Positions 15,432 to 24,394 of a DNA stretch of 64,000 bases are shown here, piece after piece. Source of the stretch: SAR202-VII-2 sp965263165. Lineage in GTDB: Bacteria; Chloroflexota; Dehalococcoidia; Lucifugimonadales; SAR202-VII-2. Position 1 is the stretch's first letter; every line of letters begins with the position of its first letter. Location: positions 2,480,001 to 2,544,000 of the forward strand of contig OZ253584.1 in assembly GCA_965263165.1 (NCBI GenBank), written 5' to 3'. The notes beneath the pieces were generated by a model. That model was not told the DNA's origin. It saw only the letters and a list, made by a program, of their open reading frames with translations, and did not search any database. The position numbers were made by a program, and so were the translations under genes.

Positions 15432-16724
15432 TCAACCCTGCGAAAGGCCTTTCATCACCTCGCCGGCAGCCTCCAATGTTTGGTCGATGTCGTCCTGAAT
15501 GTGCAGGAGGGAGACGAAGGATGCCTCGAAGGCGGAGGGCGCCAGATAGACGCCCCGCTCCAACATGCCGTGAAAGTAGGCGGCATACCGTTGGGTGTCC
15601 GATGCGGCAACGTCGTTCCAGGTTCGGACGGGGCCTGGATTGAAGAAGAGGGTCATAACGGAGCTGACGCGGTTTACCGCGACCGGCGTCCCCGTCGCAG
15701 CGGCCGCGTGGCGTAGGCCCGCTTCCAGGCTGGCGGCGAGGGCGTCAAGGCGCTCATAGGTTTCCGGCGCTTGCAAGAGCTTGATGGTCTCGATGCCGGC
15801 GGCTACGGCGATGGGGTTCCCGGACAGTGTGCCTGCCTGGTACATGGGTCCCAGGGGCGACGTCTGCTCCATGATGGCCCGGCGTCCGCCGTAGGCCCCC
15901 ACCGGCAACCCCCCACCGATGATCTTGCCCAAGCAGGTCAGGTCTGGCGCGACTCCGTAGACTTCCTGGGCGCCGCCGTAAGCGACCCTGAAGCCCGTTA
16001 TGACCTCATCGAAGATGAGGACTGCGCCGTTGTCCTCCGTCACCCGCCGCAGGCCTTGGAGGAACCCATCTGCGGGAGGAACGACGCCCATGTTTCCGGC
16101 CATAGGCTCCACGATAACGGCCGCTATCTGCCCCGCCCATGCGTCGAAATGTGCCTGCACGGACGGGAGGTCGTTGTAGTTGGCCACCAGGGTTTCCTGG
16201 GCGTAGGCCGGCGGAACCCCGGCGCTGTCGGGGACGCCGTGAGTTGCTGCGCCGGACCCCGCTTTGACCAGCAGGGCGTCGGCGTGGCCGTGGTAGCATC
16301 CGGCGAATTTGATGATCTTGGGCCTGCCGGTGAAGGCGCGGGCTAGGCGGATGGCGCTCATGGCTGCTTCGGTCCCGGAGTTGACGAGGCGGACCATCTC
16401 CAGAGAGGGCATGGCCTGGGTTATGAGCTCCGCCAGTTCAAGCTCGCCGAGGGTGGGCGCGCCAAAGCTGGTCCCTTGGGCCGCCGCCTGACGCACCGCC
16501 TGCACAACGTGGGGATGCGCATGCCCGGCAATCAACGGCCCCCACGAGGCGAGGTAGTCGATGTATTCGTTGCCGTCCACGTCCCAAACCCTCGATCCCC
16601 TGCCTCGGGTGATGACAATGGGATTGCCGCCAACGCCGCGAAACGACCGTACGGGACTGTTCACGCCACCGGGAATGACTTTCTGGGAACGCGTGAATAT
16701 GGAGACGGAGTAGTCAGTCTTCAC
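15432..16724 (-). CDS. hemL: Glutamate-1-semialdehyde 2,1-aminomutase
   Basis: 430 residues, full length. This PLP enzyme converts glutamate-1-semialdehyde to 5-aminolevulinate, completing the C5 route started by HemA. Seen in the sequence: the N-terminal VIPGGVNSPVRSFRGVGG, the PLP-binding FDEVITGFR and the Schiff-base Lys267 in CLGKIIGGGLPVG. Start GTG with AAGGA upstream. It is the last gene of the minus-strand tetrapyrrole cluster, separated from the isochorismatase-like gene by 113 bases. The 234 bases downstream, to dnaE2, hold no evident gene. Confidence 0.96.
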   Translation of the reverse strand: MKTDYSVSIFTRSQKVIPGGVNSPVRSFRGVGGNPIVITRGRGSRVWDVDGNEYIDYLASWGPLIAGHAHPHVVQAVRQAAAQGTSFGAPTLGELELAELITQAMPSLEMVRLVNSGTEAAMSAIRLARAFTGRPKIIKFAGCYHGHADALLVKAGSGAATHGVPDSAGVPPAYAQETLVANYNDLPSVQAHFDAWAGQIAAVIVEPMAGNMGVVPPADGFLQGLRRVTEDNGAVLIFDEVITGFRVAYGGAQEVYGVAPDLTCLGKIIGGGLPVGAYGGRRAIMEQTSPLGPMYQAGTLSGNPIAVAAGIETIKLLQAPETYERLDALAASLEAGLRHAAAATGTPVAVNRVSSVMTLFFNPGPVRTWNDVAASDTQRYAAYFHGMLERGVYLAPSAFEASFVSLLHIQDDIDQTLEAAGEVMKGLSQG

Positions 16725-16837
16725 GGGTGTCCTTGGGGAAAGGCTGGTTTCCCGAAAGGGGCGCCAGCCTGAGTGTTGGCGTAGGCGGAGGGCCGGCGAT
16801 GGGGGACATTCGACGGAGCGTCTCGACCATCAGACGG

Positions 16838-17479
16838 CTACTGCGATCCTGCTCGTATCATGTCGATGACCTGGTCGTGGTTGCGGATGCGGGCAAAGCG
16901 GGGGAAGACCAACTCCATGAACGCCTTCTCGGCGTCTTCGCGCATGGACGTGCAGCAGTCGCGAACGATGACTTGGTTGTAGTCCCTGTCCCGAGCCGAG
17001 AAGGCGGTGCTCACCACGCCCACTTCAACCGCCCCGCCGCAGAGGACGATGGTGTCGATGCCGCGGGTGCGGAGGCTGAGGTCCAGGTGGGTCTGATGGA
17101 AGGAGTTCCAGCGGTGCTTGTTGATCAGGTAGTCCTCGCCGGGCGTGAACAGCTCTTCGATGGGGTCTCCCGACCAGTCGTTCTGGGCGACGAGATGATA
17201 GGCCGTGAACTGCTCTTTTTCGGGATCGCTCCAAGGCTGCAGCTGCATGTCGGTGTCGGAGTAGAGACGCGCCGAGTCCATGCCGTCGGGACGATGGTCG
17301 GCCTTGGGGAAGAAGGAGGGAATGCCAACCGCCTTGGCGGCTTCTTTGAGGCGCACGCACCGCTCGACGATGGGCTCCATTCTGCGTTGCGTCTCCTCAT
17401 CGGCGCCGCGGAAGTAGGCGTTGAGAAAGTCGAAGAACACGAGGCCGGTGCGTTTGGGGTCTAGCGCGTCGAAAGGCAT
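16838..17479 (-). CDS. Isochorismatase-fold hydrolase without the usual catalytic Cys
   Basis: 213 residues of the isochorismatase-like fold. The general-base Asp17 (LVFFDFLNAYF) and the Lys121 of the triad (YLINKHRWNSF) are present. At the position of the nucleophilic Cys, in the loop normally like GxATNxCV, the sequence reads GGAVEVGVVSTA, so Gly154 replaces it. A Cys lies seven residues earlier (Cys147). Isochorismatases proper (EntB/PhzD type) also lack the Cys and hydrolyse a vinyl ether, whereas nicotinamidase and N-carbamoylsarcosine amidase types need it. The ATG at 17479 has GGAGGAG five bases upstream. It sits between hemB and hemL; a role in tetrapyrrole synthesis is not known. Confidence 0.75.
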   Translation of the reverse strand: MPFDALDPKRTGLVFFDFLNAYFRGADEETQRRMEPIVERCVRLKEAAKAVGIPSFFPKADHRPDGMDSARLYSDTDMQLQPWSDPEKEQFTAYHLVAQNDWSGDPIEELFTPGEDYLINKHRWNSFHQTHLDLSLRTRGIDTIVLCGGAVEVGVVSTAFSARDRDYNQVIVRDCCTSMREDAEKAFMELVFPRFARIRNHDQVIDMIRAGSQ

Positions 17480-17558
17480 ATCGACTCCTCCTCCGGGAAT
17501 ATGTCTGGCCCGCACGGACCTTTTGGGTTGCCGGACGACCGGCGTCTGCGCCGCCGGC

Positions 17559-18539
17559 TCACTCCGCCAGCCAGCGGGCGGCATCCTTGGCGTGGTAGGT
17601 GATGGTCAGGTCGGCCCCGGCCCGCTTCAGCGACGTGAGCGTCTCCATGACCACCGGCTTTTCGTCCAGCCAGCCCAACTGAGCGGCAGCCTTCACCATA
17701 CTATACTCGCCGCTGACGTTGTAGGCCGCCAGGGGGGCGTCGAAGCGCTGGCGGGCCTGGGACAGGATGTCCAGGAAGGCCAGCCCCGGCTTCACCATGA
17801 GGATATCGGCGCCCTCTTCCATGTCCAATTCCATTTCGCGCAGCGCCTGCCGGGACGATGCAGGGTCCATCTGATAGGCCCTGCGGTCCCCGCTCTGGGG
17901 CGTAGAGCCGGCGGCGACTCTGAACGGCCCATAGAACGACGACGCGTACTTGGCGGCGTAGGCCATGATGGGCGCGTCGGAATAGCCGGCGCTGTCCAAC
18001 CCGGCGCGCAGGGCGGCAACCTGGCCGTCCATCATCGCTGACGGGGCCACCATGTCCGCCCCGGCCTCCACGTGGGACACCGCCGTTTGCGTCAGCAGAT
18101 CCAACGTGGCGTCGTTGTCCACGCGTCCGTCCTCGCGGAGGATGCCGCAGTGTCCGTGGTCGGTGTATTCGCAGAGACAGACGTCGGTGATGACCGCGAG
18201 GTCCGGCGCGGCTTGCTTGATGACCCGGATGCCTTCCTGAATCACGCCACGCTGGTCGTAGGCTTCCGAGCCGCCGGCGTCCTTGGAAGAGGGCAGGCCG
18301 AAGAGCAGGACCGCAGGTATGCCAAGGCTGGCGATCTCGTCGATCTCCGGCAAGAGCATATCCAGCGAAAGCTGAAAGGTACCCGGCATCGGCGGGATGG
18401 GTTCCCTGACGTTGCGGCCGTGGGCCAGGAAGAGGGGATAGATGAAATCGTCCACGGAGAGCTGCGTCTCGCGGACCAGGTTCCTCATGGCCTCCGACGA
18501 ACGGAGGCGGCGCAGGCGCACCTGGGGAAAGCCAGCCAT
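17559..18539 (-). CDS. hemB: Porphobilinogen synthase (delta-aminolevulinate dehydratase)
   Basis: 326 residues. Condenses two 5-aminolevulinates to porphobilinogen. Active-site lysines are Lys197 (YAAKYASSF) and Lys250 (ILMVKPGL). Cys121, Cys123 and Cys131 in DVCLCEYTDHGHCG are the three zinc ligands, so this is the zinc-dependent type. I prefer the ATG at 18539, nine bases after GAGGAG, over the GTG at 18548, which would overlap the preceding gene. It follows the cobA/hemD gene directly in the operon. Confidence 0.95.
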   Translation of the reverse strand: MAGFPQVRLRRLRSSEAMRNLVRETQLSVDDFIYPLFLAHGRNVREPIPPMPGTFQLSLDMLLPEIDEIASLGIPAVLLFGLPSSKDAGGSEAYDQRGVIQEGIRVIKQAAPDLAVITDVCLCEYTDHGHCGILREDGRVDNDATLDLLTQTAVSHVEAGADMVAPSAMMDGQVAALRAGLDSAGYSDAPIMAYAAKYASSFYGPFRVAAGSTPQSGDRRAYQMDPASSRQALREMELDMEEGADILMVKPGLAFLDILSQARQRFDAPLAAYNVSGEYSMVKAAAQLGWLDEKPVVMETLTSLKRAGADLTITYHAKDAARWLAE

Positions 18540-18540
18540 C

Positions 18541-20058
18541 TCAACCACCTCCTCGCTCGAAGTGGTCGGCCAACGCCTGGACGAGGCCGGGAATGGTATA
18601 TTCGGCGGCCTGCGCGTGGACCGTCAGCCCCATCTCCCTGGCAGTGGAGGCGGTGATGGGGCCTATGCACGCTATCATCGCGCCCTGGAGCGCCGACACG
18701 TCGCTGTCCAGCAGGTCGATGAGGTTCCTGACCGTGGATGAGCTGGTAAAGGTGACGATATCCATTCCCTCCGCAAGCAGGGCGCGAGCCTTATCCCGAG
18801 AGCCGGGCGGCGTCAGGGCGCGGTAGAGGGACACCTCGTCCACCTGCGCTCCGGCCGCCTCCAGCCCCACGCGCAGCGCGTCGCGGCCCATCTCGGCGCG
18901 GGCCAGCAGAATCCGCTTTCCTTCAACGCCCTCGTTGCGGAGGGCCTCCACGAGCGACTCTGCTACGTATCGCTCTGGGACCATGTCCGCCCGGACGCCC
19001 CGCTGGGCGAGGGCGGCGGCGGTGGCCGGCCCAATGGCGCAGACCCTAACGCCCGCCAGCGCCCGGCTGTCCAGCCCGGTTGCATCGAGATGGTCGAAGA
19101 AGACGGCAACTCCGTTGGCGCTGCTGAAGACCAGCCATTGGTAGAGCGCCAGGCGGTCGATGGCGGCTGTGAGGGCTTTGTTGTCTGGGATAGTTTCGAT
19201 GGCTATGGCGGGCAGCTCCACCGGCTCCGCCCCGCGCTCGGCGAGCATCTCAGCGAGGGTGCCGGCCTGCTGGCGAGTGCGGGTCACCAGCACCCGCTTG
19301 CCGAACAGCGGACGGGTATCGCACCAGGCGATGCGCTTCCGCAGGCCAACCACCTCCCCAACCACAGCGACAACGGGCGGCTTCAGGTTGGCATTCTCCG
19401 CCTGCTCTGCGATGGTGTCCAGCGTACCCACGACCGTCCGCTGCCGAGGCCCCGTTCCCTGCTGTATCAGTGCAACGGGCCGGTCGTGCGGCAGGCCTCC
19501 ATCCCGCATCGCTTGGACTATCTGAGGCAGGTTCCCGAGGCCCATGAGTATGACCAGCGTATCCGCCGATTTGGCCAGAGCGGGCCAGTCCACGCTGCCT
19601 TCCGGTTTTGTAGGATCCTCGTTGCCGGTGACGATGGCAACGGACGAGCTGACGGCCCGGTGGGTGACGGGAATGCCGGCGTAGGCCGGGACCGCCACCG
19701 CCGAGGTCACTCCGGGGACCACCTCAAAGGGAACGTTGGCTTCGGCGAGGGCTTCCGCCTCCTCACCGCCCCGCCCGAAGACGAACGGGTCGCCGCCCTT
19801 GAGGCGCACGACTGACTTGCCCTGGCGGCCCAGCTCAACGAGGAGGGCATTGGTCTGCTGTTGGGTAAGGCGCTGGTCGCCCGGAGCCTTGCCGGCGTCA
19901 ATGAGGTCGGCGCCATCGGCGGCTTCATCCAGCAGCCTTGGGTTCGCGAGGCGGTCGTAGACCACAACGTCGGCCTGCCGAAGGAGGCGCAGGCCTCTGA
20001 CGGTGATGAGGCCGGGGTCGCCAGGGCCGGTGCCGACGAGGTAGACAATCCCGCTCAC
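18541..20058 (-). CDS. cobA-hemD: Fused uroporphyrinogen-III methyltransferase / uroporphyrinogen-III synthase
   Basis: 505 residues in two domains. Residues 1-245 are the SAM-dependent methyltransferase that makes precorrin-2 (VYLVGTGPGDPGLITVRGL, VVRLKGGDPFVFGRGGEE, PGVTSA). Residues 250-505 are uroporphyrinogen-III synthase (GKRVLVTRTRQQAGTLAEML; late FTSSSTVRNL). The fusion couples closure of the ring to its methylation, directing flux to siroheme. The GTG start overlaps the hemC stop by four bases (GTGA). It is followed by hemB. Confidence 0.95.
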   Translation of the reverse strand: MSGIVYLVGTGPGDPGLITVRGLRLLRQADVVVYDRLANPRLLDEAADGADLIDAGKAPGDQRLTQQQTNALLVELGRQGKSVVRLKGGDPFVFGRGGEEAEALAEANVPFEVVPGVTSAVAVPAYAGIPVTHRAVSSSVAIVTGNEDPTKPEGSVDWPALAKSADTLVILMGLGNLPQIVQAMRDGGLPHDRPVALIQQGTGPRQRTVVGTLDTIAEQAENANLKPPVVAVVGEVVGLRKRIAWCDTRPLFGKRVLVTRTRQQAGTLAEMLAERGAEPVELPAIAIETIPDNKALTAAIDRLALYQWLVFSSANGVAVFFDHLDATGLDSRALAGVRVCAIGPATAAALAQRGVRADMVPERYVAESLVEALRNEGVEGKRILLARAEMGRDALRVGLEAAGAQVDEVSLYRALTPPGSRDKARALLAEGMDIVTFTSSSTVRNLIDLLDSDVSALQGAMIACIGPITASTAREMGLTVHAQAAEYTIPGLVQALADHFERGGG

Positions 20059-20978
20059 GAGCCTGCCTCCGCCACCAGCGCCTGCGCTCCCTGAGCCAAC
20101 AGCGATTCGGCCAGCCCCCGGCCGATGGCCTCCGCCGTGGCGGCGGGGCCGGAGGCGCCGCCTCTGTAGAGCTTCCGGCCGTCTTGGGCGCCAATGAATC
20201 CTGTGAGGGACAGCGCGTCTCCTTCAACGGAGGCGTATGCGCCAATGGGCAGGGCGCAGCCGCCGCCAAGGGCGCGCAGGAAAGCACGCTCGGCGGAGAC
20301 TGCCGCATGAGTCGCGTCGTGGTTGACGGCCTCGGCCAGCGATGTCATGCGGCTATCCGCTGAGCGGACCTCGATGGCAAGGGTGCCTTGGCCTGGCGCG
20401 GGAATGAAGTCCTGGGGGTCCAGGAGCTCGGCGGCTTGGGCGAGGAGGCCCAGGCGCTCCAGACCGGCGGCTGCGAGGACGAGGGCGTCGTAGTTGGAAC
20501 CGTCTAGCTTGGCCAGACGGGTGGGGACGTTGCCGCGAATAGGGACGACTTCGAGGTCTGGGCGGACGGATTTCACGAGACACTCCCGGCGCGGACTTCC
20601 CGTGCCAACCCGCGCTCCCGCAGGCAGTCCGGCGAGACCGGCCCCGGTCGCGCTGACCAAGGCGTCCCGCGGGTCCCGGCGGGGGCCAACGGCGGCAATG
20701 CGGAGGCCGTCCGGCAGCTTGGTGGGGAGGTCCTTGAGGCTGTGGACGGCCATGTCCACCTCGCCCGCCAAGAGCGCTTCCTCCAACTCTTTGACAAACA
20801 CGCCAACGCCGAGCGAGGGAAGCGGAGCGGCGGCGTCCCGGTCGCCGGCGGAGGAGATGACGCGGATATCGAAAGCGACGCCGAGTTGAAGGGATTGGAG
20901 GGCAGCGATGACTTCCTCAACCTGGCGAAGGGCCAGCTTGCTGCCGCGAGCGCCAACCCGAACGGGCCTGGTAGCCAC
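20055..20978 (-). CDS. hemC: Porphobilinogen deaminase (hydroxymethylbilane synthase)
   Basis: 307 residues. Polymerises four porphobilinogens to hydroxymethylbilane. The dipyrromethane cofactor attaches to Cys241 in GGGCALPIGAY. The catalytic Asp is in HSLKDLPT, and arginines lie in VGTGSPRRE and PIRGNVPTRL. GTGSPRR departs slightly from the common GTSSLRR. GTG start two bases after the hemA stop and a four-base overlap with cobA/hemD, so translation is tightly coupled. Confidence 0.95.
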   Translation of the reverse strand: MATRPVRVGARGSKLALRQVEEVIAALQSLQLGVAFDIRVISSAGDRDAAAPLPSLGVGVFVKELEEALLAGEVDMAVHSLKDLPTKLPDGLRIAAVGPRRDPRDALVSATGAGLAGLPAGARVGTGSPRRECLVKSVRPDLEVVPIRGNVPTRLAKLDGSNYDALVLAAAGLERLGLLAQAAELLDPQDFIPAPGQGTLAIEVRSADSRMTSLAEAVNHDATHAAVSAERAFLRALGGGCALPIGAYASVEGDALSLTGFIGAQDGRKLYRGGASGPAATAEAIGRGLAESLLAQGAQALVAEAGS

Positions 20979-20980
20979 GG

Positions 20981-22237
20981 CTAGGCGTCCGCGCGGTCCA
21001 GCCGGAACAGGCGGCGCACGGAGGCGAGGTCGGCGGAGCTTTCCTTGCTGCGAAGAACGTCAACAGGGTCGTGAAGGAGCTTCTTGACCAGCGCCCGGCT
21101 CATGGCTTCGACGCGGCGCTGCTGGTCGGCTGTGAGGTCCGGCAGTTGTTGCAGCGCCCTGGCAACCTCCTGGCGGCGCATGTCCTCGGCCTTCTGGCCC
21201 AGGGCGCTGATGGTGGGTAGTGACGATAGCCCGTCCCACCATTCCACGAATCGCTCGACTGCCTCTTCCACGAGCGCTTCGACCTTTTCCGCCTCTCGCA
21301 GGCGCTCCTCGCGGTTCGCTTCCGAAATGCTGTCGAGGTCGTCTATGTCATAGAGGCGCAGGCCTTGAAGGGCGGCGGCTGACGGTTCAACGTCCCTGGG
21401 GACGGCGATGTCGATGATGCAGAGAGGCCCGTTGGCGCGCTGTTCGACGGCGCGGGCAAGGGTGGCGTGGTCCAGAATGTAATTTGGCGAGCCCGTGCAA
21501 GTGATGACGATGTCGGCGTCAGGGAGCGCCTCTTCCAGACGGTCGAAGGGGAAGGCCACGCCGCCCAATTCCAGGGCCAGTCCGTGAGCGCGATCATGGG
21601 TGCGGTTGGTGACCATGACGTTGCCGGCTCCGCTGTTGCCGAGGGCCTGAGCAACCAGCGCCCCGGCTTCGCCCAGGCCGACCACGAGGACGTTGCGTCC
21701 TGAAAGGTCGCCGAGGACGCCCCGGGCCAAGCCCACGGCCGCGTAGCTGACCGATAGAGCGTTCTGGCCAATGCCGGTCTCCCGGCGGGCCCGCTTGCCG
21801 ACCCGCAGGGCCTCGTGGAAGAGCTTGGAGAAGGGGCCGGTGGCGGCGCCCTCTGCGATAGTGGCGCTGTAGGCGTCGCGCACCTGGCCAAGGATCTGCG
21901 ACTCGCCGATGATCATGGAGTCGAGGCCGGCGGCCACTCTGAAGAGGTGGTGGACGGCCTCGCGGTGGTCCAACGAGTAGACGTAGGGGCTGATGCTCTG
22001 CCAAGGGACGTTGAAGAGGGTGGTGAAGAGGCGCCCAATCTCCTCCTCAGGGGAGCCGTGGCCGTCGTCGAGGGTGTAGATCTCCGTGCGGTTGCAGGTG
22101 GACAGGATGAGGCCCTGCCCGAGGCGGTCCTTGAGGACGGCGGTCGCTTGGGGCAGCGTTTCGGGGCTGACGGCAACGAGCTCGCGCACATCCAGCGGGG
22201 CCGTTCGATGGTTCAACCCGAGAGCGTAGACCTTCAT
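20981..22237 (-). CDS. hemA: Glutamyl-tRNA reductase
   Basis: 418 residues. Reduces glutamyl-tRNA to glutamate-1-semialdehyde with NADPH, the committed step of the C5 pathway. Catalytic Cys48 is in LILSTCNRTEIY. The N-terminus shows GLNHRTAPLDVRE. The NADPH-binding segment reads VLVVGLGEAGALVAQAL, and a C-terminal dimerisation helix region follows. Its ATG overlaps the stop of the precorrin-2 dehydrogenase gene (ATGA) and has GGGAGGGG just upstream. Confidence 0.96.
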   Translation of the reverse strand: MKVYALGLNHRTAPLDVRELVAVSPETLPQATAVLKDRLGQGLILSTCNRTEIYTLDDGHGSPEEEIGRLFTTLFNVPWQSISPYVYSLDHREAVHHLFRVAAGLDSMIIGESQILGQVRDAYSATIAEGAATGPFSKLFHEALRVGKRARRETGIGQNALSVSYAAVGLARGVLGDLSGRNVLVVGLGEAGALVAQALGNSGAGNVMVTNRTHDRAHGLALELGGVAFPFDRLEEALPDADIVITCTGSPNYILDHATLARAVEQRANGPLCIIDIAVPRDVEPSAAALQGLRLYDIDDLDSISEANREERLREAEKVEALVEEAVERFVEWWDGLSSLPTISALGQKAEDMRRQEVARALQQLPDLTADQQRRVEAMSRALVKKLLHDPVDVLRSKESSADLASVRRLFRLDRADA

Positions 22238-22899
22238 GCCCCTCCCACTGCGGGCGAGACGGCGCCCTCCTCGAGGGCCTGGGTCAACTGCCGACGCGCT
22301 TCCTCTCGGCGGCCGGCCTGCACCAATTCGAGGACCTCGTCGGTCATGCAGCGCTGCCAGTGGTCCGGGAGGACGCGCACGTCCCTGCTCCGCAGGTCGA
22401 GGCGCACGTCCTGAAGCAGGCCGGCGGCGTCGGCCCAGGAGAGGCAGGCGCAGTGCTGCTCGTCTTCCATGCGCTCACGCAGGCGGCGGGCGAGGGCTGG
22501 GCTTGCGCCGCTGGTGGAGATGGCCACGGTGACCGGGCCTCGCTCCACGATTGCGGGGGCGATGAAGCCGCAGAGGGGCGGCGCGTCCACGACGTTGAGC
22601 AGCACCTTTTCGCGCTCCGCTTCCTCGGCGACATCCTCGTTCACCGAAGTGTCGTCGGTTCCGGCGATGGCGAGGAAGGCGCCCTGCAGGTCGCCGTCTT
22701 GATAGCGGCGGTGCCGCCAGGTCAGACGGCGTTCCCTGGCCCACGTTTCCACATGGTCCGTGACGTCCGGCGACACGACTGTCACCGCTGCCCCACACTC
22801 GAGGAGATAGCTCACCTTGCGTTCGGCTATGACGCCGCCGCCAACGACGATGCAGGGGCGGCCTTGGAGGTTCAAGAATACGGGATAGTACGCCGGCAT
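22234..22899 (-). CDS. Precorrin-2 dehydrogenase / siroheme synthase N-terminal type
   Basis: 221 residues of the Met8p/SirC/CysG-N family, NAD-dependent oxidation of precorrin-2 to sirohydrochlorin. The Rossmann motif is IVVGGGVIAERK. The conserved catalytic Asp sits in LLNVVDAPPLCGF, and the STSGASPALARRLRERME block follows. The ATG at 22899 gives the usual family start (MPAYYPVFLNLQGR); longer frames add only low-complexity residues. As the only such gene in the cluster it may also insert iron, as Met8p does, but that is inference. Lies between ahbAB and hemA with an ATGA overlap. Confidence 0.9.
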   Translation of the reverse strand: MPAYYPVFLNLQGRPCIVVGGGVIAERKVSYLLECGAAVTVVSPDVTDHVETWARERRLTWRHRRYQDGDLQGAFLAIAGTDDTSVNEDVAEEAEREKVLLNVVDAPPLCGFIAPAIVERGPVTVAISTSGASPALARRLRERMEDEQHCACLSWADAAGLLQDVRLDLRSRDVRVLPDHWQRCMTDEVLELVQAGRREEARRQLTQALEEGAVSPAVGGA

Positions 22900-22909
22900 A
22901 GCGCCCCCG

Positions 22910-23980
22910 CTATCTGTTGGCCGCTGCGGGGGCCATTGGCTGGGACACGCGCTCCACCTCATCCTCAACAAAATAGCGTACGCGGGTCTTCTTATATTCG
23001 CGGGTGCTGTAGAGCAACTGGAAGTCGGTCACGCCGATCTGCTCGGAAATCTCGCTGGCGACCTGCTCGCACTCGGCTTGGTTGACGGCGTGGATCATGG
23101 AGAAGTGGGTGTAGGGCCAGTCGGGGAACGTGGGGCGCTGATAGCAGTGGCTGACCGCCGGGTGCTGGGCCATCTTTAGGCCGACTTCCTCGGCGCGCTC
23201 CTCCTCGACCTTCCAGACGCCCATGGCATTGGCTCGGAAGCCCGCCCGGCGGTGGTGGAGGACGGCGCTGAACCGGCGCATGACGCCGCGCTCCCTGAAG
23301 TCGTCTGCGTGGGCAAAGAGCTGCTGGTTGGAAATCCCAAGGAAGCGGCTCATGTCATCGAAGGGCCTGGGCGCGAGGGCTATGTCCTCCTGAAGCTGGC
23401 GAATGACCTCGATTTCGAAGGGGGTTACCGGCTCCACCTTGTTCCAGTCGTTGAGGGCGCGGCTGTCGTCTTTGCCATAGCCGTCGGGGCTGAAGTAGTC
23501 GTAGGAGGCGCCCTTGCGGGTGAGCATGTCGAAGTTGACGCCGATTTTGAAGAAGCGGATCGTGGGCATGATGCGGACCGCCTCGGCGCCTTCCTCCTGT
23601 CCCATGCGCTCCACGACCGCTTGCAGGTCGTGGTGGGGAGGGACGGCGATGGTGAACCACAGGTTGAAGCTCCCGGTGCGCTCGTAGTTGTGGGAGACCC
23701 CTGGGTGGCGGTTGATGTGGAGGGCGGCCTTGTGGAGGTTCTCCTGGGGGAAGCGCATAGCGACGAGGCTGGTCTTGTACCCAAGCCGGCGGGTGTCGAA
23801 GATGGCGCTGATCTGGCGGACGACGTGGATTTTCTTCATGGCCCGGATCCGGTCAATGACCTCGTCGGGCGGAAGGGAGAGCTGGTCGCCGATGGCTTGG
23901 AAAGGCTCTTCCGTCAGCGGAAAGGCGGACTGGATGACGTTGAGGATCTGCCGGTCTGTCTGGTCGATCCCCTGAGCCAT
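22910..23980 (-). CDS. ahbAB: Fused siroheme decarboxylase (AhbA-AhbB / NirDL type)
   Basis: 356 residues made of two Lrp/AsnC-like modules in tandem (about 1-170 and 180-340), each a winged helix plus a ligand-binding fold. The first carries HNYERTGSFNLWFTI and the second SHCYQRPTFPDWPYTH. These are the paired signatures of siroheme decarboxylases AhbA and AhbB (heme d1 homologues NirD, L, G and H), which remove the C12 and C18 acetate carboxyls of siroheme. AGGAGG lies eight bases before the ATG. As the first gene of the operon that also makes siroheme, it indicates the siroheme-dependent heme route. AhbC and AhbD radical-SAM genes are not in the window. A plain Lrp regulator is unlikely given the DWPY motif. 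Confidence 0.88.
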   Translation of the reverse strand: MAQGIDQTDRQILNVIQSAFPLTEEPFQAIGDQLSLPPDEVIDRIRAMKKIHVVRQISAIFDTRRLGYKTSLVAMRFPQENLHKAALHINRHPGVSHNYERTGSFNLWFTIAVPPHHDLQAVVERMGQEEGAEAVRIMPTIRFFKIGVNFDMLTRKGASYDYFSPDGYGKDDSRALNDWNKVEPVTPFEIEVIRQLQEDIALAPRPFDDMSRFLGISNQQLFAHADDFRERGVMRRFSAVLHHRRAGFRANAMGVWKVEEERAEEVGLKMAQHPAVSHCYQRPTFPDWPYTHFSMIHAVNQAECEQVASEISEQIGVTDFQLLYSTREYKKTRVRYFVEDEVERVSQPMAPAAANR

Positions 23981-24221
23981 GCTGGGAGCCTCCTGAAACG
24001 GGGGGGGTGCCTGCTTGATTGTTCGTTGGAGCGGGAGCCGGCGTCGGTTGGCGGTGTGGCCTGGAGATGACCGGCGGCGCCCTTTCCGGCCGCCCTTCGC
24101 TTCAACTAGGCGGGAGCTGTGACCGTCCCTTAGTCACGAACACGCTCGGTAGAACGCTCAATTTCACCAGGCCCAATAGTGGGCGAGCGCTTGATATCGT
24201 AGCATATCTGGGCCTGAGAGT

Positions 24222-24235
24222 ACATGCGCGCATGT
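24222..24235. promoter_or_regulatory. 14-bp palindrome in the ahbAB/LLM divergent gap
   Basis: A perfect palindrome (ACATGCG and its complement) about 160 bases before the flavin oxidoreductase gene. The 414-base gap (23981-24394) otherwise shows no clear promoter or gene, apart from a C-type intergenic motif at 24309-24350. Operator function is speculative. Confidence 0.25.
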
Positions 24236-24394
24236 GGGGCTGGGAGGGCTGGGCGCTTGCTGCTACACTGCGGTCAGCGCGGCCAGTAGGCTAGGGGCGG
24301 CGGCGGAGTTGGGACGCTTCCCAACCTTCCCTCGACTATGGGGGTAGGGACGGGAAGCGCAGGTTTGGCCAGCAACCCAAGTCAAGGAGGAATG

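Noticed and set aside
22910..23980. ahbAB considered as an Lrp/AsnC transcription regulator
   Set aside because: Two fused modules with the siroheme decarboxylase signatures (FNLWFTI, FPDWPY) and location in a siroheme operon.
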